Below are positions 1 to 8,168 of a stretch of 64,000 bases of DNA, in pieces (the first letter of the stretch is position 1; every line of letters begins with the position of its first letter). The translations under genes and the position numbers were made by a program. The DNA comes from JACQQW01 sp964520655 (GTDB taxonomy: Bacteria; Omnitrophota; Gorgyraeia; Zapsychrales; Fredricksoniimonadaceae): assembly GCA_964520655.1 (NCBI GenBank), contig CAZFNI010000003.1:124001-188000 (forward strand), in the 5' to 3' direction. The notes below the pieces were generated by a model. The model made no database searches and was not told where the DNA came from. It was given only the letters and a program-made list of their open reading frames with translations.

Positions 1-1056
1 CAGTACCTTGTTGATCTGCGCGTGTTCTGTCACGCCGATACCCGCATCATCGTCGAGTATTATAGCTATCTGTGGCAGTATCTGCTTAAAATGACGGAAA
101 CGTTAGGGTTAAAAGACAGGCAAAAGACGCAAAATTGGCTGACTTGGGGAGATATCGAGAATTTTTTAAGGCTTGCGGATTATGACCCGATCAAGCGGGA
201 GCGCGCCATCCTTTTTCCCGTGCAGATCTGGGGCATCAGTTATCTGATCAACAGGTATATCGCCAAGCTTCCTCTGTTTAACGCATTGACCTTAAACCAT
301 TTTATCATCGCCCGCCCGGTGTACCCGGATATAAAAGAGCGTTCCGTGACGATCTTAGTGCCTTGCCGTAATGAACGCGGCAATATCGAGGCGGCCATCA
401 CCCGGACGCCGGCGTTCGGGACGCGGCAGGAATTTATTTTTGTCGAGGGACATTCTAAGGACGGTACCTATGAAGAAGTGGAGAGGGTGATCAAGGCGTT
501 CCCTGATAAGGATATTCGTCTGTATAAACAGGAAGGGGTTGGCAAGGGTGACGCGGTGCGGTTTGGTTTTAGCAAAGCCAAGAACGAGGTCTTGATGATC
601 CTAGACGCCGATCTGACAACACCGCCGGAGGATATGCCGAAATTCTATAACGCGATCAAAAGCGGCAAAGGAGAGTTCATCAACGGCTGCCGGCTTATTT
701 ATCCGATGGAAGATGAAGCCATGCGTTTCTTAAACCTTCTGGCTAATAAGTTCTTTGGTATTTTCTTCACCTGGCTGCTCGGCCAGCGCTTTAAAGACAC
801 ACTGTGCGGGACAAAGGTCATTTTAAAGCACCATTATGAAGAGCTTGCGGCCAACCGGCATTATTTCGGGGATTTTGATCCATTCGGGGATTTTGACCTG
901 ATCTTCGGGGCGGTGAAGCTTAACCTCAAGGTGGTGGAAGTTCCGATCCGTTATAAGAACCGCATGTACGGTACGACCCAGATCCAGCGTTTCCGTCACG
1001 GACTGCTGTTGTTTAAGATGTGCGGTTTCGCGATGAAAAAGATCAAGTTCATCTAA
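1..1056 (+). CDS. Family-2 glycosyltransferase, 5'-truncated, probably a methyltransferase-GT2 fusion
   Basis: The frame is open from base 1, so the true start lies before the window; the GTG at 22 is probably internal. The first ~30 visible residues (VDLRVFCHAD, then YYSYLW) resemble the end of a class I methyltransferase domain, which is known fused to this type of GT2. A GT-A domain begins near base 346 (TILVPCRNERGN), with GHSKDGT and a DAD metal-binding motif at 604-612 followed by LTTPPEDM. The C-terminus (FGDFDLIFGAVKL, EVPIRYKNR) matches dolichol-phosphate-mannose-synthase-like enzymes that load lipid-phosphate acceptors. This fits the two GT-C membrane proteins downstream, which would use such lipid-linked sugars. 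The exact sugar cannot be read. Confidence 0.85.
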   Translation, partial: QYLVDLRVFCHADTRIIVEYYSYLWQYLLKMTETLGLKDRQKTQNWLTWGDIENFLRLADYDPIKRERAILFPVQIWGISYLINRYIAKLPLFNALTLNHFIIARPVYPDIKERSVTILVPCRNERGNIEAAITRTPAFGTRQEFIFVEGHSKDGTYEEVERVIKAFPDKDIRLYKQEGVGKGDAVRFGFSKAKNEVLMILDADLTTPPEDMPKFYNAIKSGKGEFINGCRLIYPMEDEAMRFLNLLANKFFGIFFTWLLGQRFKDTLCGTKVILKHHYEELAANRHYFGDFDPFGDFDLIFGAVKLNLKVVEVPIRYKNRMYGTTQIQRFRHGLLLFKMCGFAMKKIKFI

Positions 1057-1058
1057 TC

Positions 1059-2192
1059 ATGAAGAAATATATCCTCTCTGTTGTTATCTTCCTGTTGGCG
1101 CTTGGCACGGGTTTCTGGATCGCCGGGCATAAACCCCTCTGGAATGATGAAATTTTCACGACGGTCAGCAGCGTTCATCATCAATCGTTCTGGGCGATGA
1201 TCCAGGGGCATATCCCTGAAGGGGGCAATGCGCCGCTGTTTTATATCCTGCAAAAAGCGGTCATCGCGGTGACAGGCTATCAGGTCCATCCTCCGTGGAT
1301 CGCCGGTGACTGGGGAACGAAAGACCCGACCGGCCAATGGGTGCTGCGCATTATCCCGGTTGTGAGCATGTCTCTTTCGATCGCGCTGTTGTTCCATTTC
1401 TTTGCTGTGTATTATTCACGGCTGTCGGCTTTTTTAAGTGTTTTTATTTATCTGTCGTCGTATATGCTTTGGGTGTATTGGGCAGAGGCCAGGCCTTATG
1501 CATTGTTTGTGCTGCTGACGACAATGCAGTTGCTGCTTTTAGTTAAGCGCATTGTTTTGAAAGATGAGCGTCCTGATGTTTTGCGCGGGCTGTGTCTGGT
1601 CCATGTCCTTTTGGCGCTGACCTCGATCTTAAGTTTCGGCCAAATCCTGGCCGCGGGGGTTGTGCTGTGGGGTTCTTCCTTAAAAGATCGTCGATGGCAT
1701 GCCGGTCTTCTTATGGTTCCTTTGCTGATCATTGCGTATTATTATTCTCAGGCTCCGCGTTTCGCGTTTTATTTTGATCTAACTCCGGAACAATTGATCC
1801 GGGATAATATTTCCCGTGATCGGTTTTATATCTTAGGGGGATTTGTCGCTGCGTATTTGTGGCTAAAGCAGCAGAAAGAATCCCTGGCCCGTCTTGGGCC
1901 CTATCTGCTTTTTTTAGCTGGGGTGATGACAACGACGGCATTGGTCATGGGAGCTTTTGTCCTTTCCTCAAAGGCCAAAGGCGAAGGGTTTCCCATCTCC
2001 AGCCGTTATTTCATTTATTTAATGCCCGTCGGTGTGATGGCGGTAACGATGGGCATTGCCGAGTTGTGGCGCTTGCTGTCGCGATGGCGTTTTATCCAGG
2101 TCGGGTATGCGTTATTGATCGCGGGTTTGCTGCTGCCTAAATTCTTTAAGATCGTACCAAGGGCCATTCATTCCATTCTGGGAGGTGCATGA
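1059..2192 (+). CDS. Multi-pass membrane protein, GT-C (family 39-like) glycosyltransferase
   Basis: About 377 residues from the ATG at 1059, two bases after the previous stop; an ATG at 1020 would overlap the neighbour and add a non-membrane tail. A first membrane segment (MKKYILSVVIFLLALGTGFW) is followed by WNDEIF, an acidic loop after helix 1 typical of GT-C catalytic sites. EGGNAPLFYILQK and ARPYAL follow, then about nine further hydrophobic segments. GT-C enzymes move sugars from polyprenyl phosphate onto acceptors outside the inner membrane. It is paralogous to the next gene. The substrate is unknown, and a non-catalytic role is possible. Confidence 0.75.
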   Translation: MKKYILSVVIFLLALGTGFWIAGHKPLWNDEIFTTVSSVHHQSFWAMIQGHIPEGGNAPLFYILQKAVIAVTGYQVHPPWIAGDWGTKDPTGQWVLRIIPVVSMSLSIALLFHFFAVYYSRLSAFLSVFIYLSSYMLWVYWAEARPYALFVLLTTMQLLLLVKRIVLKDERPDVLRGLCLVHVLLALTSILSFGQILAAGVVLWGSSLKDRRWHAGLLMVPLLIIAYYYSQAPRFAFYFDLTPEQLIRDNISRDRFYILGGFVAAYLWLKQQKESLARLGPYLLFLAGVMTTTALVMGAFVLSSKAKGEGFPISSRYFIYLMPVGVMAVTMGIAELWRLLSRWRFIQVGYALLIAGLLLPKFFKIVPRAIHSILGGA

Positions 2193-3340
2193 TGCATCGT
2201 CGGTGGCGTATCGCGGGAGTGTCGCTGTTGATCTTCATGGTGTTATGTTATTGCTGGTTATCCAAAGCCCGCCAGCATCCAATGGAGAATGATGAACTCT
2301 ACTCTCAGACATCCAGCATTGCCCAGCGGTCCTATCTGGACATGCTGACAGGCAAGATCGAGGAGGGCAATAATACCCCGTTATTTTACGCCCTTCAAAA
2401 GATGGTTGAGCAAATATCGCAGTATCAGACGCCGCAGGAGTGGACTAAAGGGCAGTGGGGATTCAGGCATCAAGAGTCAAACGTCATTTTGCGCATTGTT
2501 CCGGTCGTCTGCATGGCCGCCGGGGTTTCTCTGATCTTTTATTATTTTGCCATGCATGGGCATATTCTGCTGGGGATATACGCGCTGTTGGTGTCCTTGA
2601 CCTCATACATGGTCTTTACCTATGGGGCCCAAGCCAGGCCGTACGCGTTATGGTTTACGCTCACGGTCATCCAGATCGTGCTGTTGTTGCGCGTGATCGC
2701 GGTCAAGCCCAAAGACCAGGGGCGTTACATGTGGGGATTGGTGGCCGTGCATGTGCTATTGTCATTGACAGTCATTTTTAGCATCATTCAAAATACAGCG
2801 GTGTGTCTGATCTTGTGGGTATGGGGGCACAAGCGGCTGCGGGATCATGTCCTGTTAGGGGGCATTCCGACGGCCATCGTGATGTTCTATTACACACATT
2901 CCCCAAAATATCATTTTTGGTTCGCGGAAGGCTTCGATAAATTGCTGGGAGCCAGTTTACCTCTCGATCGCCTGGGGTTGATCCTGCTGGCGCTGTGTGT
3001 GTGGGCCCTCGCCCAGGCGCCGTGGTTTAAGAAATGGTTTACCGCTGTTCCTAAAGCGCAGGTCAATATCCTGGGGGCGGCGTTGATCTTTGGGGCGATC
3101 ATTTATGCCGGATGTATCGCGGTGTTGTATAAGTTTAAGATGGACGCCTACCCGTATATGGAGGGATTTCAGGTCTCAAACCGCTATTTTATGGTCCTTG
3201 CGCCCGCGGGGATCTTTCTCAACACGTTCGCTGCGCATTATCTAGCAACATGTCCGAAAGGTGTTCTAAAGAAAACCGCGTGGGGTCTGCTTATCCTGCT
3301 GTTAGTCTATCGCGTTATCCGAACGCCCTGGTTTTCCTAA
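2192..3340 (+). CDS. Multi-pass membrane protein, GT-C-like paralog of the upstream gene
   Basis: Two adjacent ATGs (2189 and 2192) are possible. GGAGGT at 2181-2186 is too close to 2189, so 2192 is preferred; the gene overlaps or abuts the preceding stop (2190-2192). It shares the order of motifs with its neighbour: an acidic pair after helix 1 (MENDELYSQ against WNDEIFTTV), then EEGNNTPLFYALQK, VILRIVPVVCM and ARPYALW. About ten hydrophobic segments follow. A recent-looking tandem duplication within the GT-C superfamily is the simplest reading. It is the last gene before the strong promoter at 3358, so it probably ends an upstream transcription unit. Confidence 0.72.
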   Translation: MHRRWRIAGVSLLIFMVLCYCWLSKARQHPMENDELYSQTSSIAQRSYLDMLTGKIEEGNNTPLFYALQKMVEQISQYQTPQEWTKGQWGFRHQESNVILRIVPVVCMAAGVSLIFYYFAMHGHILLGIYALLVSLTSYMVFTYGAQARPYALWFTLTVIQIVLLLRVIAVKPKDQGRYMWGLVAVHVLLSLTVIFSIIQNTAVCLILWVWGHKRLRDHVLLGGIPTAIVMFYYTHSPKYHFWFAEGFDKLLGASLPLDRLGLILLALCVWALAQAPWFKKWFTAVPKAQVNILGAALIFGAIIYAGCIAVLYKFKMDAYPYMEGFQVSNRYFMVLAPAGIFLNTFAAHYLATCPKGVLKKTAWGLLILLLVYRVIRTPWFS

Positions 3341-3357
3341 AAGGGGTGCATTAAAGC

Positions 3358-3385
3358 TTGACAGAGGGACAGGAGGATTTATAAT
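3358..3385 (+). promoter_or_regulatory. Consensus sigma-70 promoter of the polysaccharide operon
   Basis: TTGACA at 3358-3363 and TATAAT at 3380-3385 both match the sigma-70 consensus exactly, separated by 16 bases. The expected transcription start is about 3391-3393, giving a leader of roughly 30 bases before the ATG at 3421. It lies in the 80-base gap between two genes, and the genes downstream are tightly packed to 40509, so it is the obvious main promoter of the cluster. Confidence 0.85.
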
Positions 3386-3390
3386 ACAGC

Positions 3391-3405
3391 GTTCAATAAT
3401 TGAAC
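3391..3405. promoter_or_regulatory. Perfect 15-bp palindrome at the transcription start, likely operator
   Basis: GTTCAATAATTGAAC has two 7-base arms around a central A with no mismatch. It starts 5 bases after the -10 box, exactly where transcription should begin, so a bound dimer would block initiation. The first gene of the operon, 16 bases downstream, is a winged-helix protein and the natural candidate to bind it (autoregulation, inferred). It is too A/T-rich and has no following T-run, so it is not a terminator. Confidence 0.65.
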
Positions 3406-3420
3406 TTATGTTAAGTCCTT

Positions 3421-3966
3421 ATGCCTAAAGACGTTTTAAATGAACGGGAATTTGAATTGGTTAATATCGTCGGCGCCCAAATGGCGGACAGCCAGCGCGA
3501 TCTTTCCCGTCAGCTCAATATGTCTCTTGGCATGACCAATATGCTCATAAAGCGTTTGGTCACAAAAGGTTATATCCGCATTCAGCAGCTCAATTCCCGC
3601 AAAGTACAGTACTTGTTGACCCCCAAAGGTTTTTCTGAAAAGATGCGCAAATCGGTCAAATATACGTTAAAGACCATCAACTCGATTTCTTTGATCAAAG
3701 AGCGTTTAAAAGTCATCCTCAAAGACCACCATATTGCCGGCACAAGGCGATTTTATGTGGTGGGTAAATCCGATCTGGCGTATTTGATCGACATTGTCAT
3801 TAAAGAAGAACATTTGGCGGATTGCCAGGTCATCCACTGCACGGAGTATCCTAAAGATACGCAGGGCGGGGTGGTGTTGATATGCACCGAAGAGGATGAT
3901 ACCTTGCCAGTCCAGGGCAACAGCATTCGTTTGATCCATGAATTAGCAAAGGATTTGGTGGCATGA
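3421..3966 (+). CDS. Winged-helix (MarR-like) transcriptional regulator of the EPS operon
   Basis: 181 residues. Residues ~5-75 form a winged helix-turn-helix: ELVNIVGAQ, then DLSRQLNMSLGMTNMLIKRLVTKGYIRI (recognition helix about 35-50) and a wing ending YLLTPKGF. The remainder (FYVVGKSDLAYLIDIVI, then a Rossmann-like beta-alpha stretch) may sense a ligand or mediate dimerisation. It resembles MarR-type regulators placed first in exopolysaccharide operons. It sits directly after a perfect promoter and palindrome and overlaps the next gene by ATGA, so it is co-transcribed with the sugar genes. Repressor rather than activator is inferred from the operator position. Confidence 0.8.
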   Translation: MPKDVLNEREFELVNIVGAQMADSQRDLSRQLNMSLGMTNMLIKRLVTKGYIRIQQLNSRKVQYLLTPKGFSEKMRKSVKYTLKTINSISLIKERLKVILKDHHIAGTRRFYVVGKSDLAYLIDIVIKEEHLADCQVIHCTEYPKDTQGGVVLICTEEDDTLPVQGNSIRLIHELAKDLVA

Positions 3967-5279
3967 AACCGATCGATCAATGTTTAACAATGCAGGAACG
4001 CGCGAAAAAATACATCCCCGGCATGGGCCAGTTATTGTCCAAGCGTCCGGATATGTTCTCCCTCGGTGTTTGGCCTAGTTATTATGCGAAAGCCAAAGGC
4101 GCAGAGATCTGGGACTTAGACGGCAATCACTATATCGATATGAGCATATCGGGTATAGGGGCGAATGTGCTGGGCTATGCGGACCCTGATATCGACGGGG
4201 CTGTTAAGGCGGCGATCGATCTGGGCAGCAGTTCGTCGCTTAATTGCGCCGAGGAAGTGGAACTGGCAGAAGTCATGTGCCGGCTGCATCCGTGGGCAGG
4301 GCAGGCACGGTTTGCGCGCAGCGGCGGAGAAGCCATGGCGGTCGCGGTGCGCATCGCCCGGGCGCATACAGGTAAAGATAAGGTTGCGGTCTGCGGTTAT
4401 CACGGCTGGCATGACTGGTATTTGGCCGCCAATGTTGGGACAGAGAATGCATTAGGGGAACATTTGATCCCGGGTTTAAGTCCCGTTGGTGTACCCAAAG
4501 CATTAAAGGGTACGGCCCTGACGTTTCGCTACAACCATTTAGAGGATCTGAAAGCCATTGTCGAGACAAACAAGCGTGAGTTGGCTGCGATCGTGATGGA
4601 GCCGATCCGCAATATACAGCCGGCGGCGGGATTTTTGGAAGGCGTTGCTGCCTTAGCTAAAGAGGCCGGGGCTGTTTTTATCGTTGATGAGATATCGTCG
4701 GGCTTCCGTCTGAATTGCGGCGGGGCGCATTTGCTTTTTGGCGTTGATCCGGACATTGCCGTATTTTCTAAAGCACTGGGCAATGGCTATCCCATCGCGG
4801 TTATCCTTGGGAAGACAAACGTCATGGAATCATCGCAAGCATCGTTTATCAGCTCGACGATGTGGACGGAGCGCATCGGTTCGACGGCGGCGCTGGCGGT
4901 GATCAAAAAATTTGAAACGCAGAATGTGGCGGAACATATCAATCGTTTGGGGAAGATGGTGCAGGAAGGCTGGGGTAAGGCATCAGAGCGAACAGGCGTT
5001 AATATAAGCGTAGGCGGGATATATCCATTAAGTCATTTTGCTTTTGCCGATAATGCCGGGGTCAAGAAGGCTTATTTTATTCAGGAGATGCTGCCTTTGG
5101 GTTTTTTGGCGTCGAATTTGTTCTATCCGATGTTTGCTCATACTGAGGATCATGTGCGTTGCTATCTTGCTGCGGTTGAGCAGGTTTTTGGACGTATTGC
5201 GGAATTGGAGAAAGCGGATAGTCTAGAGAATGCTTTAAAGGGAAAACCAGCTTCGGCAGGTTTTAAGCGGGTGACATAA
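3963..5279 (+). CDS. Class III PLP aminotransferase, glutamate-1-semialdehyde aminomutase-like
   Basis: 438 residues, overlapping the regulator by ATGA. Fold-type I features are clear: GGEAMAVAVRIAR (~121-133), GYHGWHDW (145-152), VDEISSGFR with the pyridine-nitrogen Asp (~242), and the Schiff-base lysine in FSKALGNGYP (K270). It resembles HemL but lacks any haem-pathway context. In sugar clusters such enzymes transaminate keto sugars or act on sugar semialdehydes. The next gene is an aldo/keto reductase and a NeuB-like synthase lies downstream, so a role in making an amino sugar or nonulosonic acid is inferred. Confidence 0.85.
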   Translation: MKPIDQCLTMQERAKKYIPGMGQLLSKRPDMFSLGVWPSYYAKAKGAEIWDLDGNHYIDMSISGIGANVLGYADPDIDGAVKAAIDLGSSSSLNCAEEVELAEVMCRLHPWAGQARFARSGGEAMAVAVRIARAHTGKDKVAVCGYHGWHDWYLAANVGTENALGEHLIPGLSPVGVPKALKGTALTFRYNHLEDLKAIVETNKRELAAIVMEPIRNIQPAAGFLEGVAALAKEAGAVFIVDEISSGFRLNCGGAHLLFGVDPDIAVFSKALGNGYPIAVILGKTNVMESSQASFISSTMWTERIGSTAALAVIKKFETQNVAEHINRLGKMVQEGWGKASERTGVNISVGGIYPLSHFAFADNAGVKKAYFIQEMLPLGFLASNLFYPMFAHTEDHVRCYLAAVEQVFGRIAELEKADSLENALKGKPASAGFKRVT

Positions 5280-6197
5280 ATGCCGTCACGCCTGATGTTA
5301 GGTACAGCGCAATTGGGGATTGTGCACGGGGTTAATAATCATGTGGGACCGCCTGATCCTCTTGTTGCTAAAGGGATTATTGAGGAGGCATACCGGCAGG
5401 GGATTACGGAATTTGATACGGCCCAAGATTATGGCCCAAGTGAATCAATTTTAGGGGCGGCGTTTACAGCTTTAGGGATCATCGATAAGGTTAAGGTTTT
5501 TACCAAACTTAACCCAGCGATAGATATACGCCAGCCGGCCGAAATCGCTAAAGCAGTACACAGTTCATTGGAATGTTTAAGGGTCAAATCATTGAGCGCA
5601 TTGATGCTGCATCGGCAAGAACAATTGTCTGTTTGGAATGCACAGATATATCCGTCGTTATTACCGATGCAAAAAGAAGGTTTGGTGTCGCGTTTTGGCG
5701 TATCGGTTTATACACCGCAGGCGGCGCGGGAAGCGTTAGAGACGAAAGGGATTGATTGCGTTCAGATTCCGTCTAATATTCTGGACCAGCGTTTTGGAAG
5801 GGCGGGTATTTTCGATTTGGCCAAAGCCCGCGGCAAAGAAGTGTATGTGCGCAGCGTATATTTGCAAGGTCTGCTCTTGATGGACGAATCACGAATCCCT
5901 GAGGGGATCAAATTCGCGGCACCGTTTGTGCGTCAGGTTAAAGCGTTGGCCCAGCAATATAACGTCGCAATGGATGAATTGTGTTTAGGGTATGTTTTGG
6001 CGAAATGGCCGGATAGTAAAGTTGTTGTTGGCGCTGAATCAATCCAGCAGGTCGCCCGCAACGGAAAAATTGCGCGCCAACAGTTGCCGCAGGCATTGTT
6101 AAGCAACGCAGAGATTTTGTTTACGAATGTCGATGAACGCGTGGTGAATTTGTTGATGTGGCCTTGGGGTACACCGGGTCTTATGCGGAAAGGGTGA
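5280..6197 (+). CDS. Aldo/keto reductase family oxidoreductase
   Basis: 305 residues, starting on the base after the previous stop. N-terminal LMLGTAQLGIVHGVNN and FDTAQDYGPSE (catalytic-type Asp and Tyr), then KVFTKLNP, LMLHRQEQ and FGVSVYTPQAARE, follow the AKR TIM-barrel pattern. The C-terminal cofactor region includes VVVGAESIQQVARN. Enzymes of this type are common beside HemL-like aminotransferases and SpsF-like cytidylyltransferases in nonulosonate clusters. It probably reduces or oxidises a sugar intermediate with NADP(H). The substrate is not readable. Confidence 0.85.
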   Translation: MPSRLMLGTAQLGIVHGVNNHVGPPDPLVAKGIIEEAYRQGITEFDTAQDYGPSESILGAAFTALGIIDKVKVFTKLNPAIDIRQPAEIAKAVHSSLECLRVKSLSALMLHRQEQLSVWNAQIYPSLLPMQKEGLVSRFGVSVYTPQAAREALETKGIDCVQIPSNILDQRFGRAGIFDLAKARGKEVYVRSVYLQGLLLMDESRIPEGIKFAAPFVRQVKALAQQYNVAMDELCLGYVLAKWPDSKVVVGAESIQQVARNGKIARQQLPQALLSNAEILFTNVDERVVNLLMWPWGTPGLMRKG

Positions 6198-8135
6198 ATG
6201 ATGGATATCAAGCTTATAACAAGTATGGTAGATCAGTCTGCAGCAGGCATGGTTCCTGTTGTTGATTTGGGCGGTGGTAAGAAGGTATTTCTGAAAATTA
6301 ACGATGCGGCTGTTATTAAGCTTGATGCGCAAAAGACGCTTTACCTTTTTGGCGAGGTTTTTTATTGGTTCTCCAATGGGAAAAAACGCCGACTCATCGG
6401 CGACATGACAGCGGGGATCAAGGCAATCTTTCTCGAGAACGCTCTGAAGGATATCATTTATAAACTCGAAGGTCAGTACGTTGCTTTCTTGGCAGATACG
6501 AAAACCAAACAGGTTAGGGTGTTTGGCGACCGCTATGCACGGGTCGATACGTTTTATGCCAATGATAAAGATAATTTTGTCTTTGCCAATAGCCTTGACA
6601 GTATTTTTGAACACGTACGTCCTGTATATGATCAGCGCATGTTGGCGCATTTTTTTGCGGTTTATGGATGGTATACCCCCAAGGGGTTTACGCTCTATAG
6701 CAATGTTGCAAAAAGCCGCGTTGGGGAAATTTTAACGTTAACAGCCAGAGGAATCACCAATGAGCAAGTTCCATTTAAACCTGCCGAGATTAAGGACTTG
6801 GGTGATGGTGCTTTAGAAGAGTATCATCAGGCTTTGCGTTTTTCCCTTGCGGCGCGTTGCGGCGATACGAAAGAAAAGGTATGGGTGTCGAGTTCTAGCG
6901 GTTGGGATTCATCGATTATACTAGGACTGTTGGTTGATATGTATGGTCCCAAACGCGTCGGAATGATGACGGGAAGTATGTTGTTCTCAGATGAAACCGG
7001 AGAGATTAATAAATTTGAACTGGATAAGGTCAAGAAGATTGGCGCCTTTTATGGGATTAAACCGGATATTGTCGATCTGGATTATAAACGTAAAAGTGCT
7101 GTTTCTTATTGGAAGAAAGTTGCGCCTTGGTATAAAGCCAAACAAGTGTATTCATTGCCTGCATTTAATTTCGCGCGTATATCCGATGCGATCGCATCAA
7201 ACGACGGAGTTGGGCGGCAGGTTTTTAATGGTGAAACGTCGGATTCTTTCCATAATTTCGGTTTCTCCCAGTTTTGTACGTTCTTCCATACGGTTAAATC
7301 GTTCACGGAGTATGGGGATAAGATGAATTGTTACCTATATGGACCGACGTTCTTAAAGAAAGTGTTAAATGGCAGTTACCCAAAAGATAAGGTATACCAG
7401 ATTTTTCGTAAAATGATGCCGGGTGTTGATTTTCAAGATGAATTCTTAAACCAGGAGGAAATGTTAAAGAGCTATTTTCTGCCGCTGTTTTATGGAGGTC
7501 CAAGGCTGCCTTTCGCTAAGACAATCAATAACCCGTTGTTTAATGCGAAAACGGTCAAGGTTGTCGGGGAAGTTCTTGGAACAGATGTGGCTCCAGGTTT
7601 ATGGGCTTCATTGAATGAAAAGAATATTTATTCCTGGATCATCCATATTTATTTAAGCATGCATTCCCAAGGGTCGACGGTAAATTTACATAATCATGCC
7701 ATGGAATTAAATGGTCATCGCTGGCGTTCTCCGTTCAATGATGCCCATTTAATTTCAATCTTGTCTCAGGCACCGGAATCTTGGGGAAGGGGCTTGGATT
7801 TTAACCATACCAAATATCCGTTAAAATGGGTTGCTCAGAACAAGGTCAAGTTCCCCTATGATGTTTTGCAGGAAGGGGCGCATTCCTATTTGTATGATGT
7901 TGTTGAAGGGTTCTCATTGCACGCGGAAATACTATACCGCTCGGGTTTTACGGAGTATTACCGGCAGATACTGGCCGATCGGAGTTATCGGCAATTATTC
8001 AATCCGTCATATTTTGATGTGAGCTATTTGGACCGGTTGGCAAGCGCTTATATTCAAGGTAAGGAAGTCAAAGGTGTTGACTTTACAAATACGGTGTCGT
8101 TGATCACGTTATGCAAAACGGGTTGGTATTGTTAA
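6198..8135 (+). CDS. Asparagine synthase-like protein without the N-terminal cysteine
   Basis: 645 residues. The N-terminal ~200 residues resemble a class II glutaminase fold (QYVAFLADTKTKQVRVFGDRY), but the protein begins MMDIKLI and has no cysteine at position 2, so it should not hydrolyse glutamine itself. The ATP-pyrophosphatase P-loop SSSGWDSS is at ~232-239, and NGETSDSFHNFG is typical of the synthase domain. It presumably activates a carboxylate for amidation, using ammonia or another amine. In a polysaccharide cluster the target may be a uronic or nonulosonic acid. It overlaps nothing but follows the AKR stop directly (TGAATG). The region is more A/T-rich than the rest of the cluster. 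Confidence 0.8.
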   Translation: MMDIKLITSMVDQSAAGMVPVVDLGGGKKVFLKINDAAVIKLDAQKTLYLFGEVFYWFSNGKKRRLIGDMTAGIKAIFLENALKDIIYKLEGQYVAFLADTKTKQVRVFGDRYARVDTFYANDKDNFVFANSLDSIFEHVRPVYDQRMLAHFFAVYGWYTPKGFTLYSNVAKSRVGEILTLTARGITNEQVPFKPAEIKDLGDGALEEYHQALRFSLAARCGDTKEKVWVSSSSGWDSSIILGLLVDMYGPKRVGMMTGSMLFSDETGEINKFELDKVKKIGAFYGIKPDIVDLDYKRKSAVSYWKKVAPWYKAKQVYSLPAFNFARISDAIASNDGVGRQVFNGETSDSFHNFGFSQFCTFFHTVKSFTEYGDKMNCYLYGPTFLKKVLNGSYPKDKVYQIFRKMMPGVDFQDEFLNQEEMLKSYFLPLFYGGPRLPFAKTINNPLFNAKTVKVVGEVLGTDVAPGLWASLNEKNIYSWIIHIYLSMHSQGSTVNLHNHAMELNGHRWRSPFNDAHLISILSQAPESWGRGLDFNHTKYPLKWVAQNKVKFPYDVLQEGAHSYLYDVVEGFSLHAEILYRSGFTEYYRQILADRSYRQLFNPSYFDVSYLDRLASAYIQGKEVKGVDFTNTVSLITLCKTGWYC

Positions 8136-8168
8136 AGTTGTGTTTTATTTAATCCACAAGGAGGGATT

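Noticed and set aside
1053..1397. Minus-strand open frames of 60-190 codons throughout the window
   Set aside because: All lie opposite well-supported plus-strand genes, lack recognisable motifs and ribosome sites, and are expected by chance.
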